From Oscheius dolichura (lineage: Eukaryota > Nematoda > Chromadorea > Rhabditida > Rhabditidae), in assembly GCA_932521035.1 (NCBI GenBank), contig OW051493.1, forward strand, positions 124,001-188,000: a stretch of DNA of 64,000 bases, written 5' to 3'. The position numbers and the translations under genes were made by a program. The notes under the pieces are model-generated. The model was given only the letters and a program-made list of their open reading frames with translations, was not told where the DNA came from and did no database searches. Within the stretch, counting starts at the first letter, position 1; each line of letters begins with the position of its first letter. This document shows positions 11,204 through 22,173 of the stretch, piece by piece.

Positions 11204-13480
11204 CTTTTCAAATCTGTAATCTACTAATTTTGTCAAACACTTCAAAATTTCAGTGTGATAAAAGCAAATTGGGACACTTATGGCGTAGGTGAAGCATTTT
11301 CGAATCAATCTTCGTCGTATTGGATTTCAGGAAAATGTTATGTTTCAAGGGGGCGATAAGACAAATTAGGGGGAAGTAATCTTGATTTATTGAGTGTCAA
11401 AGTTTCAACAATAGTTTTGAAAAGTTCTAATTGGCGCTATTGAATATTGTAGACGGAGCGCAACTACCACAATCTCATATTCTTGGACAAAAGGCTAAAA
11501 GAGAAGATAATGACATGTTTTCCCCATAAAACTACTTTTGAGCAAAATTTCTAATAAACATTGACTAAAACATGAAATTGTGCGCTAATTCTGTTATAAA
11601 AGTCGCTTTTTGGTGGAAAATGGGAAGAAATCCGGCTGAAAATATGGGCACACCTAATAACGACCTAATTTAACTGGATGAATGAGAAAATAATCGATAG
11701 TTATCTAAAGCAACGCGAAAGGAACTGGACAAAAGCGAAGATGACGCGAAAATTCATCTGGACAGCCAGGCCTAATCGAATTTGGGGGTAATCAACACTT
11801 GGGCCCTTTGATTATCGGACTGGGAAAGGTCAATCGGTCGAAAATGGACGGAAGTATTGGGGAATGGAGACCAGCATTATTATCAACTCTGAAGTTGAAG
11901 CTGGATTCGAAAAATTCTTGACCTTTTCTGTAGATGGTCAAGATGGTAGCCATCTCTTCTGAATAGTTTTAGGTAAAACCTGTCATCGTTTGCGTTATTT
12001 CTTTCTGAAACTATGCGAGGATTCCCTGCTGTCCAGCCTATTTCCTGGATCTTGTAGCCTACCCGGGGAGTGAGACAGACGGTATCAGCTGTCTGTGTTC
12101 CAGTGAACCCCAAAAAGGAAAACAGATTGATCCCGAGCAGCTGAGACGCAAAAAAAGAAGGGTTCGCAACACTCGGAACTTTGTGGACATGCCCTGTTTT
12201 CAACTTTTCTTCCCCCCAGCGCCTTTTCTTTAAATTGAACGCAACAAAATAAACCAGATTGTAAGCCCTTTACAATACCTAATAAGAACTCTTCCCGCCA
12301 TTTCCATATTCCATTTAAAGTTTTTGTGTTTTCTGTAATATGGGTGCCCTTCCTTTGAATGATTGTCTAGGGTAGCGATCGAAATTATTTTTGCCGAGTC
12401 AGGCTTTGACAAACGTTTATTCTCCGAAAGAGTTTAGAAATATTTATGTTATTTTTGAGCGGACAACCACCCCCCTCCCTGGTTGGGGCTCCGAAGTCGA
12501 CATGCCGCAGGAATTCGGAATTCTCACTGGGAGTTTGGAGCTCTGTAATATTTTAATATCATAATATTTGAAATTCCAGGGTGAGAATCCGGGGGGCTGC
12601 GCCCCCCGGACCCCCTGCTTAGTGGCTCCTCGTCGACATGCCGCAGGTCCGCTGAAAAATAACATAAATATTAGTTGAATAACAAAGGCGGAACTTAGTT
12701 ACGGAAGCGAAAAAGGCAGCGGAACTTAGTTACGGCAGCCCTTGCTCGGCATCACTTTTTCAAACTTTTTTGATGCCATCTTGTAGAGAATTTTATGGTG
12801 ATCAAGACATATTTTCGGGATTTTACTCTAATGCCCCCGTTGTGGAGGAAAATGCAAAATAAGATTACATTGGAAAAGAATTTTCGATTTGTCTATTTTC
12901 CATTCTTCTTCAAAAAATGTGAAATGTGCGGTGGTTGAGTGGATAGTGCACTCGCCCACTAAACTTTTGGCTTTTTTTCAACTTGAGTTCAATTTTTCCA
13001 AGGGACCAAGTCATTTTTGTAATTTTTTGGGGGTGATTGAATCTGTTTTCGACTCTTCCTCTTTATATGCCGTAAAAATGACGAGGAGGATTTCAGTAAC
13101 ATTCTATTGAGAAAATTGCTCAATCTGCCGTACTCCCAATATTTTCCTCTCCAACGTTACTGTGAGTGTTACAGTAGAAACAAATGGTGTCAGCCACCTC
13201 CAAAAAATTACAAAAATGAGTTGATTTCTTGGAAAAAAAGGCCTATGAATGGTTGAGTTGTACGTGCATGATAGGGGGGAAAATGAAACTGAGGAGGATT
13301 TCCGAGACCGGTCGTTTTGGGTCCGATTCTCGTGTTATATATGGCTAAATAAGATCTCCAAGACCGATAGCCTGACCATTTGCGTTAACGAATGAATGAG
13401 CGGTGTCTTGATGCACGCTGGGGGTGTTTTGATGCACGCGTGCATCAGTATACCGAGCCAAGACAGTGACTGTTATCCAA
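11204..13480. other. Intergenic, mostly without recognised genes
   Basis: Upstream of the homeobox gene and downstream of the kinase-like gene. It contains a TIR element (12439-12672), a small duplicated 20-bp motif gcggaacttagttacgg (12688 and 12718), and tRNA-promoter-like stretches near 12929 and 13255. A long open frame at 11883-12203 (-) is not supported. Confidence 0.5.
12439..12672. mobile_element. Short element with 26-bp terminal inverted repeats
   Basis: Left end 12439-12464 (atttatgttatttttgagcg..) is matched by the reverse complement at 12647-12672 (..gctgaaaaataacataaat). Internal copies of gtcgacatgccgcag face each other near 12496 and 12632, and the centre has the G/C-rich ggggggctgcgccccccgg. 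Total 234 bp, no coding frame, MITE-like. Confidence 0.8.
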
Positions 13481-14589
13481 CTATCCGCGACGATCTTGAC
13501 GACGATCTGGCCTGTTTGATTCGCCGTTGCTGGGCAGAGATCGATTGAATATGACACAAAGTTCAAAAAGAATACGCTTTGCCAAAAGGTACCTTTCTAT
13601 AAATCTCGATGAATCCCTGTCAATTTCAGTTGAGCTCATCCGTGGGCGTGCTCTATTTTTAACTTCTTGCATGTAAAATGCCACGTCATTTCTTCCCAGC
13701 TCAGAGTAGGGTTTTCTAAACCGTTGTAAAGAAAATTAACCAATACGGCAATACTCTCTATGGAATATTTCCCAGATTGTGATAGCAAGGGAGTAGATAT
13801 CAGCTGCTGGACCATATGGCCCTGTAGTAAAGACTTCAGGAGCCGTGTAATGCAAGGCATCCACTCTGGAACAAGTATTCCAGACTGAGAACTATTTAAC
13901 CTACCCTGCAGTAAGACTGGTACTCTTCGCGATCCCAAAGCCAGCCAATTTCGGCGTATTACCGCACAAATAGATGCTGGAATCAAATGTTCTCAAGACA
14001 CTATGCTCACTCGCTTTTCTGGCTTGACATCTCTGTGAAATACCCCATTTTCATGGAGGAATTGCAGGCCCAGTCCAATTTGCTTGATCCAAAAGTGCCT
14101 TTCCAGTATATTGTAGCTTTCTGTCTTGTTATAAATAACTTAAAAATCGTTTCCAGTTTAAAAAAAGGGGCAAACCATCGTGCTCTCTTCCATATATTCC
14201 ATTACATAATCCAAATAATTTGCGGCATTCTCCCCGTCCCAAAAAGTTCCGAATAGGCGTACAATGTTTTGATGCCGATGCTAAAAAGTTGTTTTTATTG
14301 AGCAACAAAAGCTTGATTGTACCGTGACGAGAGCCTCGATCTCCTGTTTATATTTTTCGAGCGGATGTTCCTTTGACCAGAAGACCTCCTTCACAGCAAC
14401 TTTTCTAAACTATTCTTCTTCACTTACGGAATTCTAAAACTCACCCAAAATATAGCTGATCTCCTTTATAAATCCTTCCTCCGCTTCCATTTCCTATTTG
14501 TTCTCTGTTCGTAATCTCGGTTAAAGTAAAACGAACGAGTTCTTTAACAACAAGTAAAATATGATATAAATACGGTTACCGGAATCCAT
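13481..14589 (-). CDS. Protein-kinase-fold protein, GFG instead of DFG, short C-lobe
   Basis: Nine exons: 14580-14589, 14445-14541, 14323-14404, 14176-14280, 14015-14124, 13905-13976, 13755-13865, 13593-13715, 13481-13529; 252 aa. Landmarks: glycine loop IGNGSGG (~19-25), VAVK lysine (K41), HRDVKPEN (128-135), then KLAGFG where kinases have DFG (147-149), APE (167-169) and the subdomain IX aspartate (ADIYS, ~181). After RARPRM the protein ends within about 40 residues, so the last C-lobe helices are missing. In the TAK1/MLK-like part of the family this would mean loss of the Mg-binding aspartate, so it is probably a pseudokinase; weak activity cannot be excluded. One intron (13977-14014) can only be spliced with a GC donor. 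Introns are 38-54 nt. Could also be an allele or an assembly base error. Confidence 0.85.
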
Positions 14590-15065
14590 TAAGTTCTAGA
14601 AGTTTGTTAAAAGGGAGAAGGGGGTAGAGCGGTATTGATAGGAGAATAAAAGAGAAGGGCTTCTTGCCAACAACAAAATCAAACTAATTTTCTCATCGGA
14701 GACTCTTTCGGCATAAGGTCAACCCCCGAAAAATTTTGTTTAAAGGATTGTTTTCTTTCGTTACGGTTGCCATTTCGGGTTGTTCCCACAACAGTTTCGG
14801 ACGGAGTCCCATTTTCTGATCCCAACACTATTGGGCCAACAAGAGAATCGATAAGTCTATCCCGGATCAAATCTTTCTACCACCGCTGGCTGTCAGGGCG
14901 CTAGCCACCAGCCTTTCTGTTTCTCGTTTTATTAGCAAGTATAATGGCGGTGCGATCCGTAACTGCAGTGAAAAAGCGTATCCCTGGTGGTGCGATCCGT
15001 AACTGCCGTGAAAAAGCGTATCCCCCCTTTCTCGTCGCCATTATCCCGACCGCTTAGCGCGTGAT
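14590..15065. other. Shared upstream region between kinase-like and lectin genes
   Basis: Divergent promoter interval. It ends with a 40-bp tandem duplication (14949-15024) directly before the lectin start. The open frame at 14679-14870 (-) is not needed for the kinase model. Confidence 0.5.
14949..15024 (+). repeat. Two tandem copies of a 40-bp unit upstream of lectin
   Basis: ggtgcgatccgtaactgcag occurs at 14949 and, with one change, at 14989; both continue tgaaaaagcgtatccc. The unit lies 40-120 bp before the lectin ATG, so it may be a duplicated promoter segment. Confidence 0.85.
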
Positions 15066-16445
15066 ATGGCTGCTTTGAGAGCTGTTCTTCTTTTATTCCT
15101 ATGCCGTCTTCCCCTTGCCTCCTCCTGCATCCCTACCGTAACCCGTAAGTCTATTTTATTCTTCTTTCAATGAGATTTCCAGCGGACGATATGTACGAGG
15201 ACGAAATGGAAGCGACAACCTCCGTTTTACTGACGACCAGTCAGGCAACTGCCGAGCCAACTACGACCACATCGACCACATCGACCACATCGACCACAAC
15301 GACGACGACGACAACTACAACAACAGGAAGTGAGCAACCCATCTGCAAAAACGCTAGTTTCACCCCAAAAATTCTATTTTGGGTTATATCTAAACGATTC
15401 TTTATTTTCATGGAACATAACCTATTTCATCTTGTTCGCCATAAAATTCTGATAGAAGCAAAGAAAATAAGCAAGGTCGAATTAATCAAACGCGGCGAGC
15501 ATTTGGTGAGGTTGATGAGGTGGCGAAAAGCGATAATAGCCTCTCGGAAAGTGGTTCTTTAGAGGAGTTAGAGCGGTTTGAAAGAGCGCGCCAAAAGTCA
15601 TTTTCGACTAAAACTGAACAAAAAAAAGAATTGGGATCAGTGAAAACCCTCCATTTCCAATCGTCCCTATTTAATTTCTGTGTTTCAGTGTGTCCTCCCT
15701 CGTGGGTACTCAATCCAGCCATCAATTTCTGCTATCTGCTTATACCAGGATCAGCAGGCACCGTAGATAATACAAGGTGTGATGCTGTGGTGGCTGGTGC
15801 AACATTGGCTTCCATTCATAATGCGGATGAAAATGATTTCATCGCCAGTATGTTTCATTTTTTTTGAACGGCGACTAATTTGATCAATGCGTCTGGGTTT
15901 TATGGCCATGCAAATGGAGCAAAACTATTAAGTTCACTACGGGGATAAACTTTTTTTTAGAAAGCATTTGGCTCAATTGTTTGATCAAACCACCGCGACC
16001 AAATACCCTGCTACACCTAGATTTTAAAGAAGAAAGCGGTTCTTAGAAGGAACATTTGGAATCATTTGTCGATATATTTAGAAACAATTTAGTCGAACCA
16101 ATCAATTTCCTTCCTAGGTTACATTGCTGGTGCGATGAATGGCTATGTTTACATGGGTGGTTATTCACCGACAGGGATGCTAGGCACATGGTATTGGACT
16201 GATGGAACTATGGTAACGTCTCCTTTCATTCATTGTTATGTAATATCCTTTAGTACGGCCCCTACGAGAATTGGAAGGACTCTGGCTATCCATTTGCTGG
16301 TTATAATTGCATGTTGGTAAAAAATATAAAAATCTAGAAGAAGACCGCTATGTTTCAGATGGCAGTTTCAGGCAATCTTGGTAAGTGGTACAACCTACCG
16401 TGTAATACTATGGTGGACCTTTTGTGCATGATTGCCGCTGCTTGA
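15066..16445 (+). CDS. Secreted C-type lectin with Thr-rich stalk
   Basis: Six exons: 15066-15144, 15183-15329, 15689-15847, 16118-16212, 16254-16316, 16359-16445; 209 aa. Residues 1-20 form a signal peptide (AVLLLFLCRLPLASS). Next comes an acidic stretch and a Thr-rich mucin-like stalk encoded by an ACA/ACG/ACC microsatellite (about 15265-15322). The CTLD starts at CPPSWVLNPAINFCY and continues with ATLASIHNADENDFI, YWTDGT, YGPYENW and a last Cys pair (LPCNTM..LLC). The typical QPD/EPN and WND sugar-binding triplets are not present, so carbohydrate binding is doubtful. Nematode clec proteins are commonly gut or skin secreted and infection-responsive (family knowledge). An AATAAA is at 16499, about 55 nt past the stop. 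Confidence 0.9.
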
Positions 16446-16983
16446 TGAAAACTGTAGACAAAACCATTTTGTATGCGCAACTACTCGTTAAAATTGTTAA
16501 TAAACATTAAAAAAATCAATCCGTCTTATATTGGAAAACAATATTCTTAAACAAAGAAAATGTTTTTTTTTTCTTTGTCCTCTCAAAATATTGCTTTCCA
16601 ATATAAGACGGAGAAACTCAATCGGTAGAATTAAACACAAGCTCGGACAATGAGTTCAGAGAAAACATGGACAGTCAGAATATGTATGGAACAGGGTGAA
16701 CAAGGGAAAAATGTGGAGGAAACATGGATGAAGAATCACACAGTGGTTTTCTTTGCAAAATGGTAGCTGCAGTGGATTGAAGACGGAAGAGATGAAAAGA
16801 TATTTATTTTCACATTGAAATCTTACAAAGAAATGGGTTCAACCAGGATAGATTCAGGCGGGTGAGATTCTCTCTTTTGGATATGGTCAGAGGGGAATAC
16901 TTGCATAATTTACAGTTAGATATCACGATAGCATCGAAATAATTATTAGATAATCGAGAAATCTTAAAACGTGGAGAATTCAG
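16446..16983. other. Intergenic with a small fold-back
   Basis: Apart from the inverted repeat at 16520-16612 nothing is recognised. The lectin and the Cys-rich gene converge here. Confidence 0.5.
16520..16612. mobile_element. Single-copy inverted repeat, about 93 bp
   Basis: tccgtcttatattggaaa..caatatt at the left is mirrored by aatattg..tttccaatataagacgga at the right, and the centre also pairs (acaaagaaaa / ttttctttgt). No second copy seen in the window. Confidence 0.75.
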
Positions 16984-17637
16984 TTAGCAGGAGCCGGCGT
17001 TGAGTAGCGCCTTCAGTTGATCCTGGGCGTCGGCATCTGTCCAGAATGTGTCCTCATCGTCATGCATACAGTATGCTCCGGATTCGTGGAAACCTTTCGG
17101 ACATTGGGAGACTCAAATTGGGGTATTTTCTTTGGAAGAAACCAGGTCCATTGCCCATATTTTTCCAACCGGGAATTTATTGCCCAGAGAAAACAAGAAA
17201 AGTTCAGTTCAAAATTCAGATCGCGGATTGATAATAACTTCCCAGATGAAAGTTATATGGCCTCCATAAAACGGAAATAAACGCGGTAACGAAAGGGAAA
17301 ACTGTCCTAATCACCCTTTTACGGGTAAAATCAGCGAAAAATGGCAGAAAGACTCACAACAACGTCCATAGAGCATCAGGCCATCCTTGCATTGACACTG
17401 TGACACATTCTTGTCACTCTTCCTCTTCTCACAATACGTATTTGGACAACGAGCAGTACATTCCAGAACCTCCCTACTTTTACGGGAAACACGAATTGTG
17501 ACCAGCAACTGGGATTGTTTGCCAGGATAAAGTAGCCAGGGAAGGAGTGACCCATGTCTGGTGCCTGTCAGTTAACTAAAGTAACCCCGAGGCGAGAAAT
17601 GCTGTACTGAATATGAAGAGCGTTATGAAGAAATTCA
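16984..17637 (-). CDS. Small Cys-rich secreted protein
   Basis: Three exons: 17586-17637, 17358-17476 and 16984-17111, phase-consistent. They encode about 99 aa if the start codon is split, with the A of ATG in an upstream exon that I could not place and TG opening the 17637 exon. The first exon then reads MNFFITLFIFSTAFLASG, a clear signal peptide. The mature part has closely spaced cysteines (ECTARCPNTYC, QCQCKDG, YGRC, QCPKGF, AYC) and ends in an acidic tail NAGSC. This resembles small TIL- or EGF-like nematode secreted proteins but does not match a named fold, so no function is assigned. The last acceptor (TTTGAG) is weak; an alternative at 17091 would shorten the protein by seven residues. 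Confidence 0.6.
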
Positions 17638-18355
17638 CTTGAATGAAGATAAAAGTTTTGAAAGTTTCAATGTTGGTATAAAATGTGGAAAGAATGGAAA
17701 TTAGCAAACCAGGGATATTCACTTACCATAAAATTTCATTTCCAATAGAAAATCGGAGCGTTTCGGGACCTATTCGCATTTTTCACTCAAATTTCCCCTA
17801 TTTTCCAGTTTCTCTAGACAGAATTTCTCACTTTTCGTTAGAAATGGACCGCACAACGAAAGGAATACCTTATTTCTAGGAAGAGAACCTGAAAATTCCT
17901 TGAAAATTAGAAAATCTGACATGCTCGGATGACGTAGTGATTGTCAGCACAGAAAAGACTTTGTCTTATTGCCACTATGAAACAAAACACTTCGATAGTT
18001 TCGATATCGACATAAAAATTAGGAAGAACTAAAAGTAACGATTTCGTACAGGTAGAAATACCGTAAAATTTCATTTCCAATGAAAAATCTAAGCGTTTCG
18101 AAATCTATTGGGGTCTTTTGGTCAAATTTTCAAGTTTCTCTGAACATAATTCCACCCTTTTCTTTTGGAAATGGTCCATAAAACGAAAGGAATGCCCCAG
18201 TTTTTGGGAACAGGGCTTGAAATTTCTTGAAAATATGAAATTCTGGCTACTAACCCTGCCAACATATTACAACTCCAAAACAAACTATCTTATTGCCACA
18301 ATGAAACAAAAAATGCTTTATTCTTTCCACCTGACTAATAGTCAGCTGTCATTCT
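17638..18355. other. Intergenic, occupied by a diverged duplication
   Basis: Nothing coding recognised. It should contain the promoter, and perhaps a 5' exon, of the Cys-rich gene, and the 3' end of the Srt gene (candidate AATAAA on the minus strand at 18317-18322). Confidence 0.5.
17722..18310 (+). repeat. Direct duplication, period about 336 bp
   Basis: The block starting aaatttcatttccaat at about 17727 recurs at about 18066, with matching downstream text (gaaatgg.cc.ca.aacgaaaggaat, then cttattgccac.atgaaacaaaa). Copies are diverged by substitutions and small gaps. It lies between the Cys-rich and Srt genes. Confidence 0.75.
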
Positions 18356-19883
18356 CTAATCAGCTCCTCTGGATGACTCTGTCCTTCTTCCCACTCCTGA
18401 TTTCAATGACCCCGGTATACTATGCACAGATGTGTCCATATGCCCCTTCAAGACTACTCCAATAATTCGGTGACGGATTGTTTGATTCAGCATAATGTAG
18501 ACAAGTGCTGGAAGGCCTGAAGACCCTCTATTTTTCGAAAAAGTACTCCTACCGCTGGATAATTGCCAGGCGAAGCTGGCCAAGACAATCATTTCGACCG
18601 GGACGATGAAAAATTGCATATAGGCGTAGGTATACGCCGCGATACAGGTTGAAGTACAGACTACGAAGCATTGAAGAAAGATCTGGACTATGTTTTTATT
18701 CGAAATAAATATTTTGACCACCTTATATTGACTATTACTCATTTTAGCCGCGGCTTGATATTTTCGAAGGAGGAAAACTTTAACACAGAGGCAGACATAC
18801 AGGAGGGTGGTTATAATAGCCGTGGCTATGTTGATTCCCACGTGGAAATAGTTTTTATACTTCTCTGCTTCCTAAACATTTTAAATTTTGAGTTTTAGAA
18901 GACTGGCTGTGTAACTGTGGCTCTTTTGCTATCTAACTGTGGCTCCTTACCGTTTGGATCTCCTCAATGAACGGGAAAAAGAACCAAGCTCCCATGGAAG
19001 AATTAAAAGAAGCTTGTCGGGTGAAAAATACGATAAAAACCATAAGAAGGCAGGAGAGAATTATCCAAATCCAGACTCTTCCTTCTAAAATTTGGAGATT
19101 TTTCATTTTTGGGTCAAAAATACCGGAAAAGAGTCCTTCACCCGTTCGGTAGATGTTACAGCAGCGATTTATTCCAATACTGATACAATTGAAACAGGAA
19201 GAGCACCAGAATGCTGAATTTTTTGGTTATAAAGACCGGTCAAAACATTCGAATTTCATCATTTTACTACTACAGTTTTCTTGAGACGGTTTTGAGCAAA
19301 AAGCCCGTTACTGACCAAACTGTAGGCGTTTGGACGCATGAAAAAAACCGGCTTAGCGGGCTACTGTAACATTTAAAATGAGCCACAGTTCACGCTCCTC
19401 GTCCTTTTCCCTATTTTTCCATCTAAAACCCTCTAGAACCTCCTTACCTAGTCCAAAAGCCCCTGGAGCGTATCCCCAAGTCGAATGAGTACAGAAAACA
19501 GCTCCTTCATAGAAGAGATACCCAGTTAGGATGCTGTTAAACGCGATACTCACTGAATTTTAGAATTATACAGCCTGGAACAAAGCGAACTTACACAAAT
19601 CAACGTAACAATTGAAATAAATGATCTTGAAGCAGCTATTTTCTAGGATTTTTCTATGCGACATGGCTAGGATAACAATGAGATAGAGCAGCTGAATTCA
19701 GTTTTATTAGAGGTTAGAAGATCAAAAACTTACGAAGAGAACACAGCCGCTGAACATGAAATACAGTCCGAGGAGGGGTCTCTTGCTGCCGGTAGCCTCC
19801 CATTCGGAGTAACTCTTCCCGGAACAGTTGTATTCCTCGGGATCAGCTCTCCAGAAAAGGTGGGGATAGATTTCCAGGAACAT
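18356..19883 (-). CDS. Serpentine receptor, class T (Srt) chemoreceptor
   Basis: Six exons: 19734-19883, 19595-19691, 19448-19552, 18951-19213, 18553-18871, 18356-18516; 364 aa, all phases close. The N-terminus carries YNCSGKSYSEW and KRPLLGLYFMFSG, as in Srt receptors. TM1 is LLYLIVILAMS. The third segment region has CSSCFNCISIGINRCC. The penultimate exon has YTYAYMQFF and FAWQLSSG, and the last begins LPALVYIMLNQTIR, the usual Srt end. Seven hydrophobic segments can be traced. Family members are orphan 7TM receptors of chemosensory neurons. The C-terminal tail after IRHRIIG is longer than usual. The last intron is only 36 nt. Confidence 0.92.
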
Positions 19884-19904
19884 CTACCTGGAAGGAAAGT
19901 CTAG

Positions 19905-20083
19905 GGCGGTGAACCAGGTCCGGGCCAGTATGGCGCATTTTTGGGAGAAGCCTTGCTCTTTTTCGATGCAATAGGTCTATAGTCTTTGGCATACTGTAAT
20001 TCGTATATTGCACAGAAAAAGCGTAAAGGTGGCGAGCTTCCCCCGAAAATGCGCCTTATTGGCCCGGACTTGGCTTAGCGCTC
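19905..20083. mobile_element. Palindromic element, family A, copy 2
   Basis: Begins ggcggtgaaccaggtccggg and ends ccttattggcccggacttgg. It is the same fold-back as at 1995-2188 with small deletions. It sits just upstream of the Srt start codon, within about 25 bp. Confidence 0.8.
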
Positions 20084-20469
20084 TAGGGAAGTCTGTGCTC
20101 AACTAGAAGTGGAGATTATGCTGTAGGACAACAAGACACAGGGTTTTTATACCCTCCGCTTAATTTAAAGAACTGGGGATTAAAGATACGCAAGTGGAAA
20201 GAGCACTGCCAGAAGAATGGAGTGGATTAATTTGTGGTTATGAACAGTGCACAAGACGTGTTGAGAAACGGGGACGAGGACAGTTTTGACGAAACATGGC
20301 ATTAGAAAAACTGGGAATTAGTACAAGACGGTAAACACTAATTTCCTGGAAGAAAAATTACCCCCTTCTCTTTGAAAGCTTTTTTGGGAAACGGGAGGGG
20401 GGCACTCTGAGAGGGATTTTGGGGAAAAATAAGGGAAACGTGCTGGATTTTTCCCTTTAGGGATTAAGC

Positions 20470-20594
20470 CCATTTCCAACGGATATCCCACGAGAAAACC
20501 TCTCCGCTATGGGACCAGGAAGCTTTCAGGCCTGGTCCCGTAGCGGAGACGCGCCGCCAACTTTGAATCCATAGAATATCCGTTGGAAATGGAC
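20470..20594. mobile_element. Palindromic element, family B, copy 1
   Basis: Ends are catttccaacggatatccc and gaatatccgttggaaatgga. The inner arms are cctctccgctatgggaccag / ctggtcccgtagcggaga. Other copies are at 30434-30540, 44376-44504 and 52911-53041. Confidence 0.85.
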
Positions 20595-21201
20595 CATACA
20601 CCGGGGTTCTCCAGCCGAATGACCAATTAAATCTCAAAATAGTTGCCCCGCGTCCACCTGCCAAGATCAAATATTTTGACGTTTATTCAATTCCATTTTC
20701 CGGCAAAAAATTTAAAATGTTTTGCTAAAAATATAAGAAACAGAGATCAGAGATGAAAATGTTTCAATAATCTCATTTGAGTTGATCCGTTTACCCTTTT
20801 CTCTATTCCAATTTTAACCACTGCAAACACGTGACGAACTTAAAGGGAGCTATCGGCAGTAAAATAGCGCGTTACAGTGCGCCCTGCCGAGATGTTACGG
20901 TTTTATTCGATGGATTACAAGTTCTTCTTCTGAGCGTTACTATCATATTCTCCCGAAAATTCTCTGCAAAACTACTGTGGCGGAATTTTGAAAATTACAC
21001 TTTTTAGCCCCAAATTCGCAAAAGTTTCGCCGCCGCTATGTTAAGGCCTGGTATAGTCGTTCCTCCGTTGTTGTGATGTTTGATTTTCAAAGAAATAAGA
21101 AAATTATATCAGAGTTTATTGTCTTTACAGAAACATACAACGAGAGTAAATACGGTGGTAGTCATGGTATCTGTACAGTTTGATTTCGTTGCGGGAGCCA
21201 C

Positions 21202-21996
21202 TCAGTGTGAGGTCTGTCCCTCCGTTCCTTGGCAGCACTGCTTCTGGTCGCATTTTCCCTCCTTGCAACAGCTCTTATCCTGGCATTCGGAGGTGCACTT
21301 CTCCGGGGTACACTTGCAGTTATCGCCACATTTGCAGCACTCGTTTTTGCAGACTGGAAAACAAGGATTACTGTACTACCACCATAACAGGTCAAACAAA
21401 TTTTCAACTGATTTGTATCTTTTAAAGGATTGATGAAACTTTTAGACAATTTGTAAATTTAGGACTAAAAAATTAGACTCTCAAGTACTTTCTCTTGAGG
21501 TATACGGTATTGGAAAGCCTGTATTGGTTCTCAGGTAGGCTTACTGAGGATAGGGAATGAAAAGGTGGGAAAAATAATACTACAGCCGAAATAAAAATGC
21601 TCATTTTGATTGTTGAGCAGTATATCAAGCGATCATAATGTTGGCTTTTCCATAAAATACCGCATTGATACATAAAAAGGGCTAAAAACCCTGTTACTGA
21701 TCTTCCTATACCATTTATTGAAAATTTATACAAATAGTGTATATTTTTAGGAAGCAGACAGCCTAGTTATATCATAAAATTCTTTAGAAGACTACTTTCG
21801 GATATGAAAAGTGCCACTACTCAAAATTTGAAAAGAATGCTTTGTTTTCAGGCTCTGTCTCAAGTTTTATTGACGGGGCATTCTTTATAATTTCTAAGGG
21901 GATTTCTCTGTTAGACTTGAGGTATGACAATGGAAAACGACGATATCTAATAGTAAGAGAGAGAAAAAAGGACTCACTTCCACACTTGCAGGGCAT
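21202..21996 (-). CDS. Metallothionein
   Basis: Two exons, 21978-21996 and 21202-21353, split by a 624-nt intron; 56 aa. It has 15 cysteines, mostly as CxC, CC and CxxC, and begins MPCKCGICKNECCKCG, with no aromatic residues. The C-terminus ends in His, as nematode metallothioneins do. The protein should chelate Cd/Zn/Cu through thiolate clusters in intestinal cytosol (family knowledge). It is somewhat shorter than the C. elegans MTL-1 and MTL-2 proteins and has fewer cysteines. First exon of 19 nt followed by an intron after the seventh codon, as in the family. The upstream side (22065-22073) has a TATA-like cataaatag on the minus strand and two TGATAA motifs further up. Candidate AATAAA at 21115-21120 (minus). 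Confidence 0.92.
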
Positions 21997-22150
21997 AGTT
22001 GTTGACTGACTCTGGTCACACACGCGGGGGGAGACTGGAGAGACGAGTTGTTATTGCGCTGTTCGGCTATTTATGCCGCTGGAGAGGGCAGAGAAAAGGG
22101 GCGGGACTCTAGTTTCTATTTTATGTTGGGAAGAAGATGGAGGGGGGCAC

Positions 22151-22173
22151 TTATCACGCGAAGAAAATGATAA
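22151..22173 (-). promoter_or_regulatory. Two GATA-factor sites upstream of metallothionein
   Basis: TTATCA at 22151-22156 (TGATAA on the minus strand) and TGATAA at 22168-22173 face each other 11 bp apart, about 155-175 bp before the start codon. TGATAA is the site of the intestinal GATA factor ELT-2, which drives C. elegans metallothionein genes (established knowledge). The match here is by motif only. Confidence 0.55.

Larger units (their letters stand above)
19884..21201. other. Intergenic with two palindromic elements
   Basis: Holds a family A copy (19905-20083), a family B copy (20470-20594), and a diverged family C half near 20845-20915 (ctatcggcag / ctgccgagatgttacgg). No coding exon supported. 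Confidence 0.6.

Noticed and set aside
11883-12203. 106-codon open frame, plus an overlapping frame starting like a signal peptide (ATG at about 12190, -)
   Set aside because: Neither continues into a phase-consistent second exon, and no conserved pattern is visible. Left unannotated.
14679-14870. Open frame that could be an N-terminal exon of the kinase-like gene
   Set aside because: Its donors are phase 0, while the next exon needs phase 1. A 10-nt exon at 14580-14589 fits exactly.
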